A DNA stretch of 64,000 nucleotides, taken from Bog-1198 sp963727045. Lineage in GTDB: Bacteria; Pseudomonadota; Gammaproteobacteria; Steroidobacterales; Steroidobacteraceae. Position numbers and translations under genes: made by a program. Below the pieces are notes generated by a model that was not told the origin of the DNA, ran no database searches, and saw nothing but the letters and a program-made list of their open reading frames with translations. Location: assembly GCA_963727045.1 (NCBI GenBank), contig CAVSES010000002.1, forward strand, positions 310,001-374,000, in the 5' to 3' direction. Below, one piece after another: positions 33,567 through 42,101 of the stretch. Every line of letters begins with the position of its first letter. Positions within the stretch are counted from its first letter, which is position 1.

Positions 33567-33596
33567 CTCTAAACATTAAGCCAATCAGGAACATGC

Positions 33597-33923
33597 ATGA
33601 GCGCGAAGATAAAACACGTCACCGACACCACCTTCGGCAGCGAGGTGCTCAAGTCGCCGATTCCGGTCCTGGTCGACTATTGGGCAGAGTGGTGCGGTCC
33701 CTGCAAGATGATCGCACCGGCGCTGGATGAGTCGGCCGAGACATACGCGGGCCGCCTCAGCATCGCCAAGGTCAACGTCGATGAGAATCAGGTCGTGCCC
33801 TCCCGATATCACGTGCGCGGGATTCCGACGCTGATGCTTTTCAAGGACGGTGAGGTCATCGCCACCAAGATCGGTGCCCTCTCCAAATCGCAGCTCGCGT
33901 CGTTCATCGATGCGAACTTGTGA
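33597..33923 (+). CDS. trxA: Thioredoxin
   Basis: A complete 108-residue thioredoxin, a cytoplasmic protein disulfide reductase. It carries the active site WCGPC (Cys33, Cys36), preceded by VLVDYWAE, and the cis-Pro loop VRGIPTLMLFKDGE. It is monocistronic, followed by a hairpin before the convergent oxidoreductase gene. Confidence 0.97.
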   Translation: MSAKIKHVTDTTFGSEVLKSPIPVLVDYWAEWCGPCKMIAPALDESAETYAGRLSIAKVNVDENQVVPSRYHVRGIPTLMLFKDGEVIATKIGALSKSQLASFIDANL

Positions 33924-33940
33924 CCGCTCGACGCGGGATC

Positions 33941-33960
33941 CGCCCTTCGCGGAGGGCGGC
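33941..33960. terminator. Bidirectional hairpin between trxA and the quinone oxidoreductase gene
   Basis: CCGCCCT (33941-33947) pairs with AGGGCGG (33954-33960) in the 48-bp gap between two convergent genes. There is no T tract, but position favours termination for both. Confidence 0.5.
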
Positions 33961-33971
33961 CCGTCGCATGG

Positions 33972-34961
33972 CTAGGGCAGCAGGACCGTCGCCCCTATCG
34001 TTCGGCGGGATTCCAGGTCGCGATGGGCGGCTGCGGCATCGCGCAGAGCCACCCGCTGGCCGACGTGCGCCTTGATGTCGCCCGAGGCCAGCCTCGCGAA
34101 CAAATCCGCGGCGCGCGAGGACAGGTCTGCACGGCTCTTGATGTAGTCGAACAACATCGGTCGCGTCGCGAACAGCGAGCCGCCGGAGGCGAGGTCGGAG
34201 AACTTGAAATCCGCGATCACTCCCGACGACTGGCCGAAATGCACGAACATCCCGCGCAACTTCAAGCATTTGAGCGATCCGCGCCAGGTGTCCTTTCCGA
34301 CCGAGTCGTAAACCACATCGCATCCCTTCGAGCCGGTGATCTCCTTGACCCGCGCGACGAAATCCATGGCTCGATAATCGATGACGTGGGTGTAGCCGTT
34401 GGCCTTCGCAATGGCGGCCTTTTCCTGCGATCCCGCCGTGCCGATCGATGTCGCGCCGAGCGCCTTCAGCCATTGTCCGAGCAGCAAGCCGACTCCGCCG
34501 GCAGCCGCGTGCACGAGAACCGTGTCGCCTGCCTTGACGCGATAACAGGAGGTGAGCAGGAATTGCGCCGTCAAACCCTTGAGCATGACCGAGGCAGCCA
34601 CGTCGAACGCGACGGAGTCGGGAAGCTTGACGAGGCGCTCCGCGGCGACGACGCGCCGGGTGCGGTACGCGCCCAAGGGCAGCGTGTAGGCCACGCGATC
34701 ACCCACCTTGAGATCGCCGACCCCCTCCCCGAGCTCGGTGACCACACCTGCAGCCTCGGCGCCTGGGATGAGCGGTGTCGAGGGCCAGGGATACAGGCCG
34801 CTGCGAAAGTAAGTGTCGATGAAATTCACGCCGATCGCACGCTGAGCGATGCGCACTTCGCCCGGGCCCGGAGCCGCGGTGTCGAGCGCCGACCATTCCA
34901 GCGCCTCGGGTCCCCCCGCCGTTCGCACCAACATGCCCATGTCTGCCGCTGATTCCGCCAT
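33972..34961 (-). CDS. NADPH:quinone oxidoreductase (zeta-crystallin type)
   Basis: A 329-residue MDR-family protein without the catalytic zinc ligands. It has IGVNFIDTYFRSGLYPWPST, the proton-shuttle-like region PGAEAAGVVTELGEGV, and the NADPH loop VLVHAAAGGVGLLLGQWLKA. The end SGDIKAHVGQRVALRDAAAA with HRDLESRRTIGATVL matches QorA. It reduces quinones or enals one or two electrons at a time. It lies four bases after the aruH-like gene on the same strand, so it may be co-transcribed. Confidence 0.9.
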   Translation of the reverse strand: MAESAADMGMLVRTAGGPEALEWSALDTAAPGPGEVRIAQRAIGVNFIDTYFRSGLYPWPSTPLIPGAEAAGVVTELGEGVGDLKVGDRVAYTLPLGAYRTRRVVAAERLVKLPDSVAFDVAASVMLKGLTAQFLLTSCYRVKAGDTVLVHAAAGGVGLLLGQWLKALGATSIGTAGSQEKAAIAKANGYTHVIDYRAMDFVARVKEITGSKGCDVVYDSVGKDTWRGSLKCLKLRGMFVHFGQSSGVIADFKFSDLASGGSLFATRPMLFDYIKSRADLSSRAADLFARLASGDIKAHVGQRVALRDAAAAHRDLESRRTIGATVLLP

Positions 34962-34964
34962 GGC

Positions 34965-36135
34965 CTACCTCACCAGGGATTCTACGAAACGACGTATTCG
35001 CACGATCGCCCGGCCCAGCAATTCTTCGTCCGCGGCGAAGCACACACGCACGAAGCCGCTCGTCTCCTTGCCGAATGCGCCGCCGTCGAGCACCGACACG
35101 CGCTCGGTCCGGTACAGTTCGCACATGAAATCGTAGCCCGAAAGTCCGGTGCCGCGCACGTCAACCAGCAGGAACATGCCGGCGTCGGGTGCGAAGCATT
35201 TGATTCCCGGAATGTTCCCGAGTCCCGCGAGCAGAAGATCGCGCCGCACTGCGCAATACTCGCGGATCCGCGATTCCGCGGCATCCGAGACGCTCAATGC
35301 CGTCACTGCGGCCTCCTGCACGAACCCAGGTAATCCGAAGAGCATGCATTGCGCCATCGCTTCGGCGTGGACCACCAGTTGACGCGGCCCGACCAGCCAC
35401 CCCGCCCGCCAGCCGGGCATGGAGTGCGACTTCGACAGGCTGCTGATGGTCACCACCTGCTCGGGCAATTCGGCGGCGAGGCCCGGCACACGGCCGCCGG
35501 GGGCGAGTCCCGCATACACTTCATCCGCCACCACCCACAGCGAATGCCGGCGCGCCAAGTCGCCGATCGCCCGCGAGGTCGCCCTCGCTCAAGATCACCC
35601 CGCTCGGATTGTTCGGCGTGGCAAAGAAGATCGCGCGGGTATGCGGCGTGATCGCGGCCTCGAGCGCCGCCAGATCGATGCGAAATCCCCGCGCCGCCGG
35701 CGCCGCCACCCGCACCATCCGCGCGCCCGACACTTCGAGCGTGGCGGGATAGCTTGGATACAAGGGTTCGAGCGCGATCACTTCATCGCCGGGCGCTGCA
35801 ACGCACAGCGAGGTGACGAATAACGCGTTCTGCGCTCCGGCAAGAAAGATGACGTTGTCGGCGTCGACGTCCTGGCCGGTCCGCGCACTGTGCGCAGCAG
35901 CGATCGCCTCGCGCAAGTGCTGCCGGCCCGTGGCCGGGGTGTAATGAGTGTCGCCCGCGCGCAGTCTTTCGATGGCGCGCTCCAGAACCGGCGCGGGCGT
36001 GTCAAGGTCCGGATCGCCCACGCTCAGCAGGATGACGTCTTCGCCGCGCTCCTGCGCCATTCGCGCCTTGTAATGCACGACCCAGGCGTCGGCGCCGTCG
36101 CCCGCGATTCGCTTGACCAGAGATGAATATTGCAT
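34965..36135 (-). pseudogene. aruH: Arginine:pyruvate transaminase-like aminotransferase (AruH type), one frameshift
   Basis: Read across one base near 35580, this is a ~390-residue class I aminotransferase. The N-terminal frame gives VILLSVGDPDLDTPAPVLER, DTHYTPATGRQHLREAIAAA and FFATPNNPSGVIL. The C-terminal frame resumes at LARRHSLWVVADEVYAGLAP and has the PLP lysine in SSLSKSHSMPGWRAGWLVGP. MQYSSLVKRIAGDGADAW and the overall pattern closely resemble P. aeruginosa AruH as I remember it. Combined with the divergent AruI-like gene this indicates the arginine transaminase route (arginine to 2-ketoarginine to 4-guanidinobutyraldehyde). The shift lies in a GCGGGCG stretch and may be an indel error. 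Confidence 0.72.
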
Positions 36136-36183
36136 CTTTTCTCTTGCCTACCCGATGGCAGTGCGCAATCCTATCGCGCTTTA

Positions 36184-36197
36184 TGAACTAGCGTTCA
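36184..36197. promoter_or_regulatory. Palindrome TGAACTAGCGTTCA between aruH and aruI
   Basis: A 5-bp-arm palindrome (TGAAC...GTTCA, 4-base centre) in the 79-bp divergent gap, 18 bases before the aruI start. A candidate operator; no regulator is adjacent. Confidence 0.4.
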
Positions 36198-36214
36198 ACT
36201 ACAAGAAGGCTCCC

Positions 36215-37840
36215 ATGTCGCGCACCGTCGGCGGTTATCTCGTCGAGCTCCTCGTCAAGAACGATATCGACACCGTGTTCGGCATTCCCGGTGTGCACAA
36301 CCTGGAGCTGTATCGGGGCCTCGCCTCCGCAAACGTCCGGCACGTGCTGGTGCGCCATGAACAAGGCGCGGGATTCGCGGCAGATGGATTCGCGCGGCTG
36401 AGCGGCCGGCCGGCCGCCGCGTTCGTGATTTCGGGGCCGGGATTGACCAACATCATGACGGCCGTCGCGCAGGCGTATTCCGACTCGGTGCCGCTGCTGG
36501 TCGTCGCGAGCGCGCCGGTGCGCGCCTCGTTCACGAAACAATGGGGGGTGCTGCATGAGCTTTACGACCAGGCCGCGCTCGCCGCGGGCGTATTCGGCAT
36601 CGCGCGCTCCGCGCGCAGCGCGGAGGATGTGCGGGATCATCTGAGATTGTGCCTCGCCTCGTTCCGCACCGGCCGTGCGCGCCCGGCGTATCTTGAAATT
36701 CCCCTCGATGTGCTGGCGGAAACCACTGCGCTGCAGGCGGAGCGATTCGACACCGAATCCGCGCCGCTGTTGCCGCAGGCCGGAGCCGAACAAATCGACG
36801 CCGCGGTGCGCCTGCTCGCCCTCGCCGCCCGTCCACTGATCATCGCCGGCGGCGGCGCGCGCCACGCGGGTGCGGAGCTGCACCGCCTGGTTGAAATGCT
36901 GGATTGCCCTCTGGTGACGACCGCCGCCGGCAAGGGCGTGCTAGCCGAAAGCCATCCGGCGAATTTCGGCACGTCGTTGCCCTACGGACCCATTCAGCGT
37001 TTGATCCTCGACGCGGATGCGGTGCTCGCCGTGGGCACGGAACTGGGCGAGACCGACATGTATTTCACGACCAAGCTGCCGCTCGGTGGCGTGCTCATCC
37101 GCATCGACGTCGACCCGGTCAAGCTCTCGGATCAATACGGCGCGGATGTGCGCGTGTGGTCCGACGCGCGCAGCGCATTGCACGCGATCAACCAGGCGTT
37201 GGCGGACCGCCCGCCGGGTGCGACCGCGGCGCCGTCCCGATGGCGCACGGCGCTGGGCGGTGCCGCGAATATCCGCTCGGAGATCGAGGGCGGGTTGGAC
37301 GCGAAAGCGCGGGCGCAGGGGAGCGCGCTGCGCGCGATCAAGGCCGCCTTGCCCCGGGATGGCGTCGTATTCAGCGACATGACGCAAATCGCTTATTTCG
37401 GAAATTACGCCTACCCGGTTGAGAATCCGGGATTGTGGTTCCATCCTTCCGGCTACGGCACTTTGGGCTTCGCGCTGCCGGCGGCGCTCGGCGCCAAGAT
37501 CTCGTCGCCCGCCCGCACGGTCATCGCCCTCGCGGGTGATTTCGGTTTGCAGTTTACCATCGCTGAACTCATGACCGCGGTCGAGGCGAACTTGAGTCTG
37601 CCGATCGTGGTATGGAACAACTCGGCGCTCGGCCAAATCCGCGACGACATGGTTGCCGCGGGCATTCCGCAACTCGGTGTCATCGCACGCAATCCGGATT
37701 TCGTTGCGCTCGCCCATGCCTGCGGCGCGGAAGGCTACCGGGTGCACGACCCGGCCGCGCTCACCGAGGCGCTACGCACCGCCATTGCTGATGCCGGCCC
37801 CACGGTCATCGAGGCCGTCGCGGCGGACTTCCAGAAGTGA
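36215..37840 (+). CDS. aruI: Thiamine-diphosphate decarboxylase, 2-ketoarginine decarboxylase type (AruI)
   Basis: A 541-residue acetolactate-synthase-like enzyme. The catalytic Glu49 lies in VRHEQGAGFAADGFARLSGR; the thiamine-diphosphate motif is GDFGLQFTIAELMTAVEANL ending at WNNSALGQI. It lacks a neighbouring small acetolactate-synthase subunit and is divergent from an AruH-like transaminase, the arrangement of 5-guanidino-2-oxopentanoate decarboxylase genes. The start at 36215 has AAGAAGG upstream; the open frame extends earlier but without support. The assignment against other TPP decarboxylases rests on context and overall resemblance. Confidence 0.75.
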   Translation: MSRTVGGYLVELLVKNDIDTVFGIPGVHNLELYRGLASANVRHVLVRHEQGAGFAADGFARLSGRPAAAFVISGPGLTNIMTAVAQAYSDSVPLLVVASAPVRASFTKQWGVLHELYDQAALAAGVFGIARSARSAEDVRDHLRLCLASFRTGRARPAYLEIPLDVLAETTALQAERFDTESAPLLPQAGAEQIDAAVRLLALAARPLIIAGGGARHAGAELHRLVEMLDCPLVTTAAGKGVLAESHPANFGTSLPYGPIQRLILDADAVLAVGTELGETDMYFTTKLPLGGVLIRIDVDPVKLSDQYGADVRVWSDARSALHAINQALADRPPGATAAPSRWRTALGGAANIRSEIEGGLDAKARAQGSALRAIKAALPRDGVVFSDMTQIAYFGNYAYPVENPGLWFHPSGYGTLGFALPAALGAKISSPARTVIALAGDFGLQFTIAELMTAVEANLSLPIVVWNNSALGQIRDDMVAAGIPQLGVIARNPDFVALAHACGAEGYRVHDPAALTEALRTAIADAGPTVIEAVAADFQK

Positions 37841-37874
37841 CGCCGGCCGCCTGAATTCGCCGCCGCCTGCGGAT

Positions 37875-38310
37875 TCAATGCACCAGGAGGTCGTGAATCG
37901 CCGGCGAGGGATTGCCCCCGCAAATCAACACGATTGCCTTTCGGCCCGCATAGCGGGCCGCCTCCGTGAAATAGGCTGCCATGATGCATCGCCTCGCGGC
38001 ACAGATCGAACGCCCTCGCCGCGAGCGGGTCATCGCCCACGATCCGCACCCTCGCACCGTGCTTGAGAATTTTTTCCTGCTTCGCAGGCGTGACTTGCGC
38101 GCTCAAGAAAATCTCTGCATCGATTCCGAGAATCTTCGCGCCGCGAAGCTTGAAGGAACCGATGGCTTGCAGCTATTCGAGCTTGGCGTACGCGGCGCCG
38201 GACGGCGCCCGCCCGTTGCCGGGCAGGGGTACCAGGGGCGTTTCGCGCACCAGCGAATATACGCGGTTCCCCGCTTCATGGATCAAGGGCAGCACATCGC
38301 GGGTCAGCAT
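37875..38310 (-). pseudogene. Threonine/serine dehydratase-like remnant
   Basis: The reading starts MLTRDVLPLIHEAGNRVYSL and VRETPLVPLPGNGRAPSGAA-YAKLE, the usual N-terminus of a fold-type II PLP dehydratase, then meets TAG at 38173. It goes on with LQAIGSFKLRGAK, the PLP-lysine block, but jumps directly to SAQVTPAKQEKILKHGARVR, so roughly 40 residues are missing. A frame change near 38000 leads to YFTEAARYAGRKAIVLICGG and the stop at 37875; the tetraglycine loop and most of the large domain are absent. Stop, deletion and frameshift together make this a true pseudogene. Confidence 0.7.
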
Positions 38311-38380
38311 CTTGCTATTATTGCAAGGAATGCCGGCGCGAAAACGGCAAATCTCTCCATCAACCGACAAAGGGGACACC

Positions 38381-38815
38381 ATGAATCACACAGTGGGCCG
38401 CATCGCGGCGCTTGCGGCGGCGCTCATGACCTATCCGGCGCTCGCCGCCGAACAAATCAAAGTGGTCGAACGGCCGGTCGGCGAGACCACCGTGGACCTC
38501 GGGGCGAAGGGCGATTCGATCGGGGATCTCCTGGTGTTCGCCAACGGTGTATTCGATCCGGCCAACAAGACGCAAATCGGCTCCGATCAGGGCTATTGCG
38601 TACGCACCATCGTCGGCAAGAGCTGGGAATGCTTTTGGACCCTGACGTTGAAGGCGGGCCAAATCACCGTTGAGGGTCCGTTCATGGACGAGGGTGATTC
38701 GTTGTTCGCGGTCACCGGCGGCACTGGCAAGTATGCGGGCGCACGGGGCAGCATGAAGCTGCATCCCCGCGACGCGAAGTCGACGAGCTACGACTTCACC
38801 TACGACCTGCTCTGA
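38381..38815 (+). CDS. Secreted allene-oxide-cyclase-like barrel protein
   Basis: A 144-residue protein with a signal peptide ending at PALAAEQ. The mature part has strand-rich blocks NGVFDPANKTQIGSDQGYCV, WECFWTLTLKAGQITVEGPF and LFAVTGGTGKYAGARGSMKL, where the GGTGxYxGARG motif is typical of the allene-oxide-cyclase/dirigent eight-stranded barrel. Bacterial members are exported proteins of unclear role. The stop overlaps the ATG of the class V aminotransferase, so the two are coupled. Confidence 0.72.
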   Translation: MNHTVGRIAALAAALMTYPALAAEQIKVVERPVGETTVDLGAKGDSIGDLLVFANGVFDPANKTQIGSDQGYCVRTIVGKSWECFWTLTLKAGQITVEGPFMDEGDSLFAVTGGTGKYAGARGSMKLHPRDAKSTSYDFTYDLL

Positions 38816-40036
38816 TGCCCTATACGCTCGAGCACTGTCTGCGCAGCCGGAGGGATTTCCCTGCACTGGTGAAGGCGCCTCATCTGGCCTTCCTCGACGG
38901 CCCCGGAGGCAGCCAAGTGCCGCACGCGGTGGTGGAGGCCATCGCGGACGTGTACGCGTCATGCAATGTGAATACGCACGGCAATTTCGCGCCCTCGCGG
39001 GAGGTCGATCGGCGCATGGAAGTGGCGCGCGGCGTCGTCGCCACCTTTCTCGGTGCGGAAAGCGGCTCGTGCATTTCGTTCGGCCAGAGCATGACCACGC
39101 TCAGCTTCAACTTGAGCGCCGCCGTCGGCCGCACGCTTGAGAAAGGCGACGAGGTGCTCATCACCCAGTTGGATCACGAGGGAAACCGGGGGCCATGGCT
39201 CGGTCTCGAGGAGCGCGGCATCGTCGTGCGCGAAGTGCGCCTGCTGCGAAACCGGCGAACTGGATGCCGCCGACATGGCTGCGAAGATCACGCCTCGCAC
39301 CAGACTGTTCGCGATCGGTGCGTCGGCGAATTCGCTGGGAACGGTCAACGACATTGCGCTCGCGCGCCGCCTGACCCGCCAAGTCGGAGCCCTGCTGGTG
39401 GTCGATGCCGTTCACTACGCGCCGCATTTTCCCATCGACGTCCAGGCATGGGGGACGGATTTTCTCCTGTGCTCAGGCTACAAATTCTACGGGCCGCACG
39501 TGGGCGTGCTCTATTCGCGGCCCGGCGCACTCGATCGGCTGCCCACGGACCGGCTGAGCGTGCAGGACCCTGCGGCCCCGTACCGCATCGAAACCGGCAC
39601 ATTGAATCACGCGGCGATCGACGGAGTCCGCGCGGCGGTCGAATATATCGCGAGCTGGGGTACGGGCGTCGGATTGCGGGAGCGCATCGTCGACGCCATG
39701 ACGCACATTTCTGCGTACGAGCATGACCTGGCGAAAGCCTACTGCGACGGCGTTCGCCGCATTTCCGGCGTTCGTGTCTGGGGTCCGGACTTTTCCGACG
39801 GCCGCGCACGCGCGCCCACGGTATCGATCACCCTGGACAAGGTCACCGCAGCCGAGGCGGCCAAAGCATTGGGGGACGAGGGTATTTGCGTTTGGGACGG
39901 AGATTTCTATGCCGCGCGCCCGGTACAGGTGCTCGGACTCGCTGCACGCGGCGGCCTGCTCCGCACCGGCGTCTCCATGTACAACACTCGCGACGAGTTG
40001 AACCGCCTGCTCACGGGACTCGAGCGTCTGGCGTGA
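38815..40036 (+). pseudogene. Class V aminotransferase (cysteine-desulfurase-like, TIGR01976 type), one frameshift
   Basis: About 407 residues across a one-base shift near 39245, where an extra C seems present before GAAACC. The first frame has APHLAFLDGPGGSQVPHAVV, VNTHGNFAPSREVDRRMEVA and GDEVLITQLDHEGNRGPWLG. The second continues ETGELDAADMAAKITPRTRL, LLVVDAVHYAPHFPIDVQAW and the PLP lysine in LLCSGYKFYGPHVGVLY. It resembles the cysteine-desulfurase-like subgroup lacking the SufS/IscS cysteine loop. Substrate unknown. The shift is likely a sequencing indel. Confidence 0.75.
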
Positions 40037-40051
40037 CGGGCTTCGCCCGTC
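40035..40051. terminator. Hairpin between convergent genes
   Basis: GACGGGC (40035-40041) pairs with GCCCGTC (40045-40051) around TTC, in the 28-bp gap between the class V aminotransferase and the FAD/NAD gene. A compact bidirectional terminator candidate without a T tract. Confidence 0.5.
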
Positions 40052-40064
40052 CGCGGCGATCCTC

Positions 40065-41444
40065 TCATGTGGCTCGTTGGGCGAGGTGCGCCGCAAGGCG
40101 CTCCGCGTGATCTCGAAGCTCGGTTGCCGCTGTCGCTTCCCAGTGATCGGCGCGAAGCATGGGCCCGAGATAATACAGGTATTCGCTCGGGCGACCCTGC
40201 GAATCCACGCACTCTCCGTGGGGACCGGTGCGCAGCCCAAGATTGAGCGCATCCTCGGACACCAATCCGGCGGCACGCATTGAGTTGAGCAGCGGGACCG
40301 AGCAGTGCTCGAGTGCGTAGTCGGGGCCCGTTGCGTTGATGGCCAGATCCACGGTCAGCGTCCTCGCGGCGGCGCCGCCGCGGGGACGCCACGACACGCG
40401 CAATCGTCCGCCCGCCCCCACCATCGATTCGATGCGCCCGGCATTGATGTTGAGCCTTCCGCTGCGTCGAAGATACGCGATGCGCTCGGCCAATTGCGGC
40501 GGCATGCGGTGGCGATGCACGTCCCAGTATGCCTGCAAATGCCGAACGAAGCGCCGCCGCTCCCGTTGAGGGAACCGCCGCCACAGAGCCGGCGCCAGAT
40601 GACGAATGAAGGTGACGACCTCGCGCCAATCGCCGCCTCGATCCTCGACCTCGCTCGTCAATTCACGGATCATCGCGAGCACCCGGCTTAGCGAATCTGC
40701 GCAGGCCAGCAACGCTTCTCCATCGCCGCGCACGGCGGACGGCCGAAACATCGTCTGCGGCAGAGGCACCAGGCCGTGACGGGAAATAGTATGCAGCACG
40801 GGAGCACGGCCGGGATCCTGGGTGAGCGCCATGGCGGCATCCGCCATCGTCAGTCCATTGCCTATGATCAGCACCGAACTGTCCGCGGGCAGGGTCGTGG
40901 GCAGGTCCCACGGGTCATGCCGGTAGGCAGGATGTTCGCGGACTGCGGCGGCCCACGGCGGCAGCGACGGCGGCGGATTGCCCAGCGCCAGCACCACGCG
41001 ATTCGCCATGATCGCCGGGCGACCCGAGAATTCCGCCGCGAGAGGTTGGTTCCCGACGCAAGTCGTCATGCGCCGCACCTCATCGACGATGCGAAGCAAC
41101 CGCACGCGCGGAGGCGCGGCACTCTCCGCCTGCAGAAGCACGTCCTGCAAATAGTCGCCGTACATCGCTCGCATCAGAAAATCCTCGCCGTCGGCGTCCG
41201 GCAGGCGGCGTTGCGCAAAGTGCAGGAATTGCATGGGATCGCGCGAGTCCGCGGACAGCCGCGCCGCCGGCACATTCAGCAGATAAGGAAAGCCGCGGAC
41301 GGCATAGGCCACCCCGCGCCCCATATCCCCGCCCCGATCGATCAGCACGATGTCCGTCGGTTCGGCCGGCGGCCGCCGCAGCAGGTTGGCCGCCAGGACC
41401 GTGCCGCTGAACCCGCCGCCCACGATCAGTATGGTGTTGCGCAT
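40065..41444 (-). CDS. FAD/NAD(P)-binding oxidoreductase (YdhS-like)
   Basis: A 459-residue flavoprotein from ATG 41444. The dinucleotide loop is ILIVGGGFSGTVLAANLLRR, followed by IVLIDRGGDMGRGVAYAVRG. A second binding loop is SSVLIIGNGLTMADAAMALT, and the end has LAINATGPDYALEHCSVPLL. It belongs to the FAD-NAD(P)-binding family (PF13454) of unknown substrate. The frame stays open far upstream, antisense to the hydroxylase gene, but that part is a shadow. No operon partner. Confidence 0.82.
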   Translation of the reverse strand: MRNTILIVGGGFSGTVLAANLLRRPPAEPTDIVLIDRGGDMGRGVAYAVRGFPYLLNVPAARLSADSRDPMQFLHFAQRRLPDADGEDFLMRAMYGDYLQDVLLQAESAAPPRVRLLRIVDEVRRMTTCVGNQPLAAEFSGRPAIMANRVVLALGNPPPSLPPWAAAVREHPAYRHDPWDLPTTLPADSSVLIIGNGLTMADAAMALTQDPGRAPVLHTISRHGLVPLPQTMFRPSAVRGDGEALLACADSLSRVLAMIRELTSEVEDRGGDWREVVTFIRHLAPALWRRFPQRERRRFVRHLQAYWDVHRHRMPPQLAERIAYLRRSGRLNINAGRIESMVGAGGRLRVSWRPRGGAAARTLTVDLAINATGPDYALEHCSVPLLNSMRAAGLVSEDALNLGLRTGPHGECVDSQGRPSEYLYYLGPMLRADHWEATAATELRDHAERLAAHLAQRAT

Positions 41445-41540
41445 CGTTGAAAATTCTACCAAGCATCCCAGCCATTCTTTCGCTAACATTCTCAAAATCG
41501 TGGTCAAATAGCGGATCGAAATCACGCGAGGGGCAGGCCT

Positions 41541-42101
41541 ATGCGACCCAGCAAATTGACCTATTACGCGGACTTCGTCGTCTATCCCATGGTGATCGTC
41601 GGCTTGGGCATCGCCGGCGTGACCCGCACCAACTGGCAGAATCGCACCGAGTGGCTGTGCGCCGCGGTCGCCGGCTTCGTGACCTGGACGTTCCTGGAGT
41701 ACGTGCTTCACCGGTCCGTGCTTCACCGGAAAACCTACTTCGCTCCCATGCATGGACAGCACCATGCCTCGCCGCTGGAATTCATCGGAACGCCCGCATG
41801 GGTGAGTGTCTCGGTCCTGAGCGCGTGCTTTCTGCTGCCTGTCTGGTGGTGGGCGGGGTTCAACGTCGCCAACGGGCTCACCGTCGGCGTGATGCTCGGC
41901 TACTGGTGGTACGGCGTCGTGCACCACATCATTCACCATCACGCGAACAAAACCTCTTCCTCTTATTTCAACGATCTGCGCGCCTGGCACATGCGCCATC
42001 ATTACTCGCCGAGGAGCGGAAACTTCGGCGTCACGACGTCGATGTGGGACCACATCTTTCGCACCGCCATCAGCGTCCGGGACAAGGCGGTGGCGCAATG
42101 A
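41541..42101 (+). CDS. Sterol desaturase / fatty-acid hydroxylase family protein
   Basis: A 186-residue integral membrane di-iron enzyme. The His clusters that bind iron are complete: HRSVLHRK, HGQHHASP, HHIIHHHAN and HMRHHYSP. Hydroxylases of this size act on fatty acyl chains, carotenoids or sphingoid bases. Its stop overlaps the hppD ATG (ATGA), so it is co-translated with tyrosine-catabolism hppD, an unexpected pairing. Confidence 0.85.
   Translation: MRPSKLTYYADFVVYPMVIVGLGIAGVTRTNWQNRTEWLCAAVAGFVTWTFLEYVLHRSVLHRKTYFAPMHGQHHASPLEFIGTPAWVSVSVLSACFLLPVWWWAGFNVANGLTVGVMLGYWWYGVVHHIIHHHANKTSSSYFNDLRAWHMRHHYSPRSGNFGVTTSMWDHIFRTAISVRDKAVAQ

Noticed and set aside
40065..42098. Very long minus-strand open frame (677 codons) spanning past the FAD/NAD gene
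   Set aside because: Only the part from ATG 41444 has family motifs; the extension is antisense to the fatty-acid hydroxylase gene and is a product of high GC.
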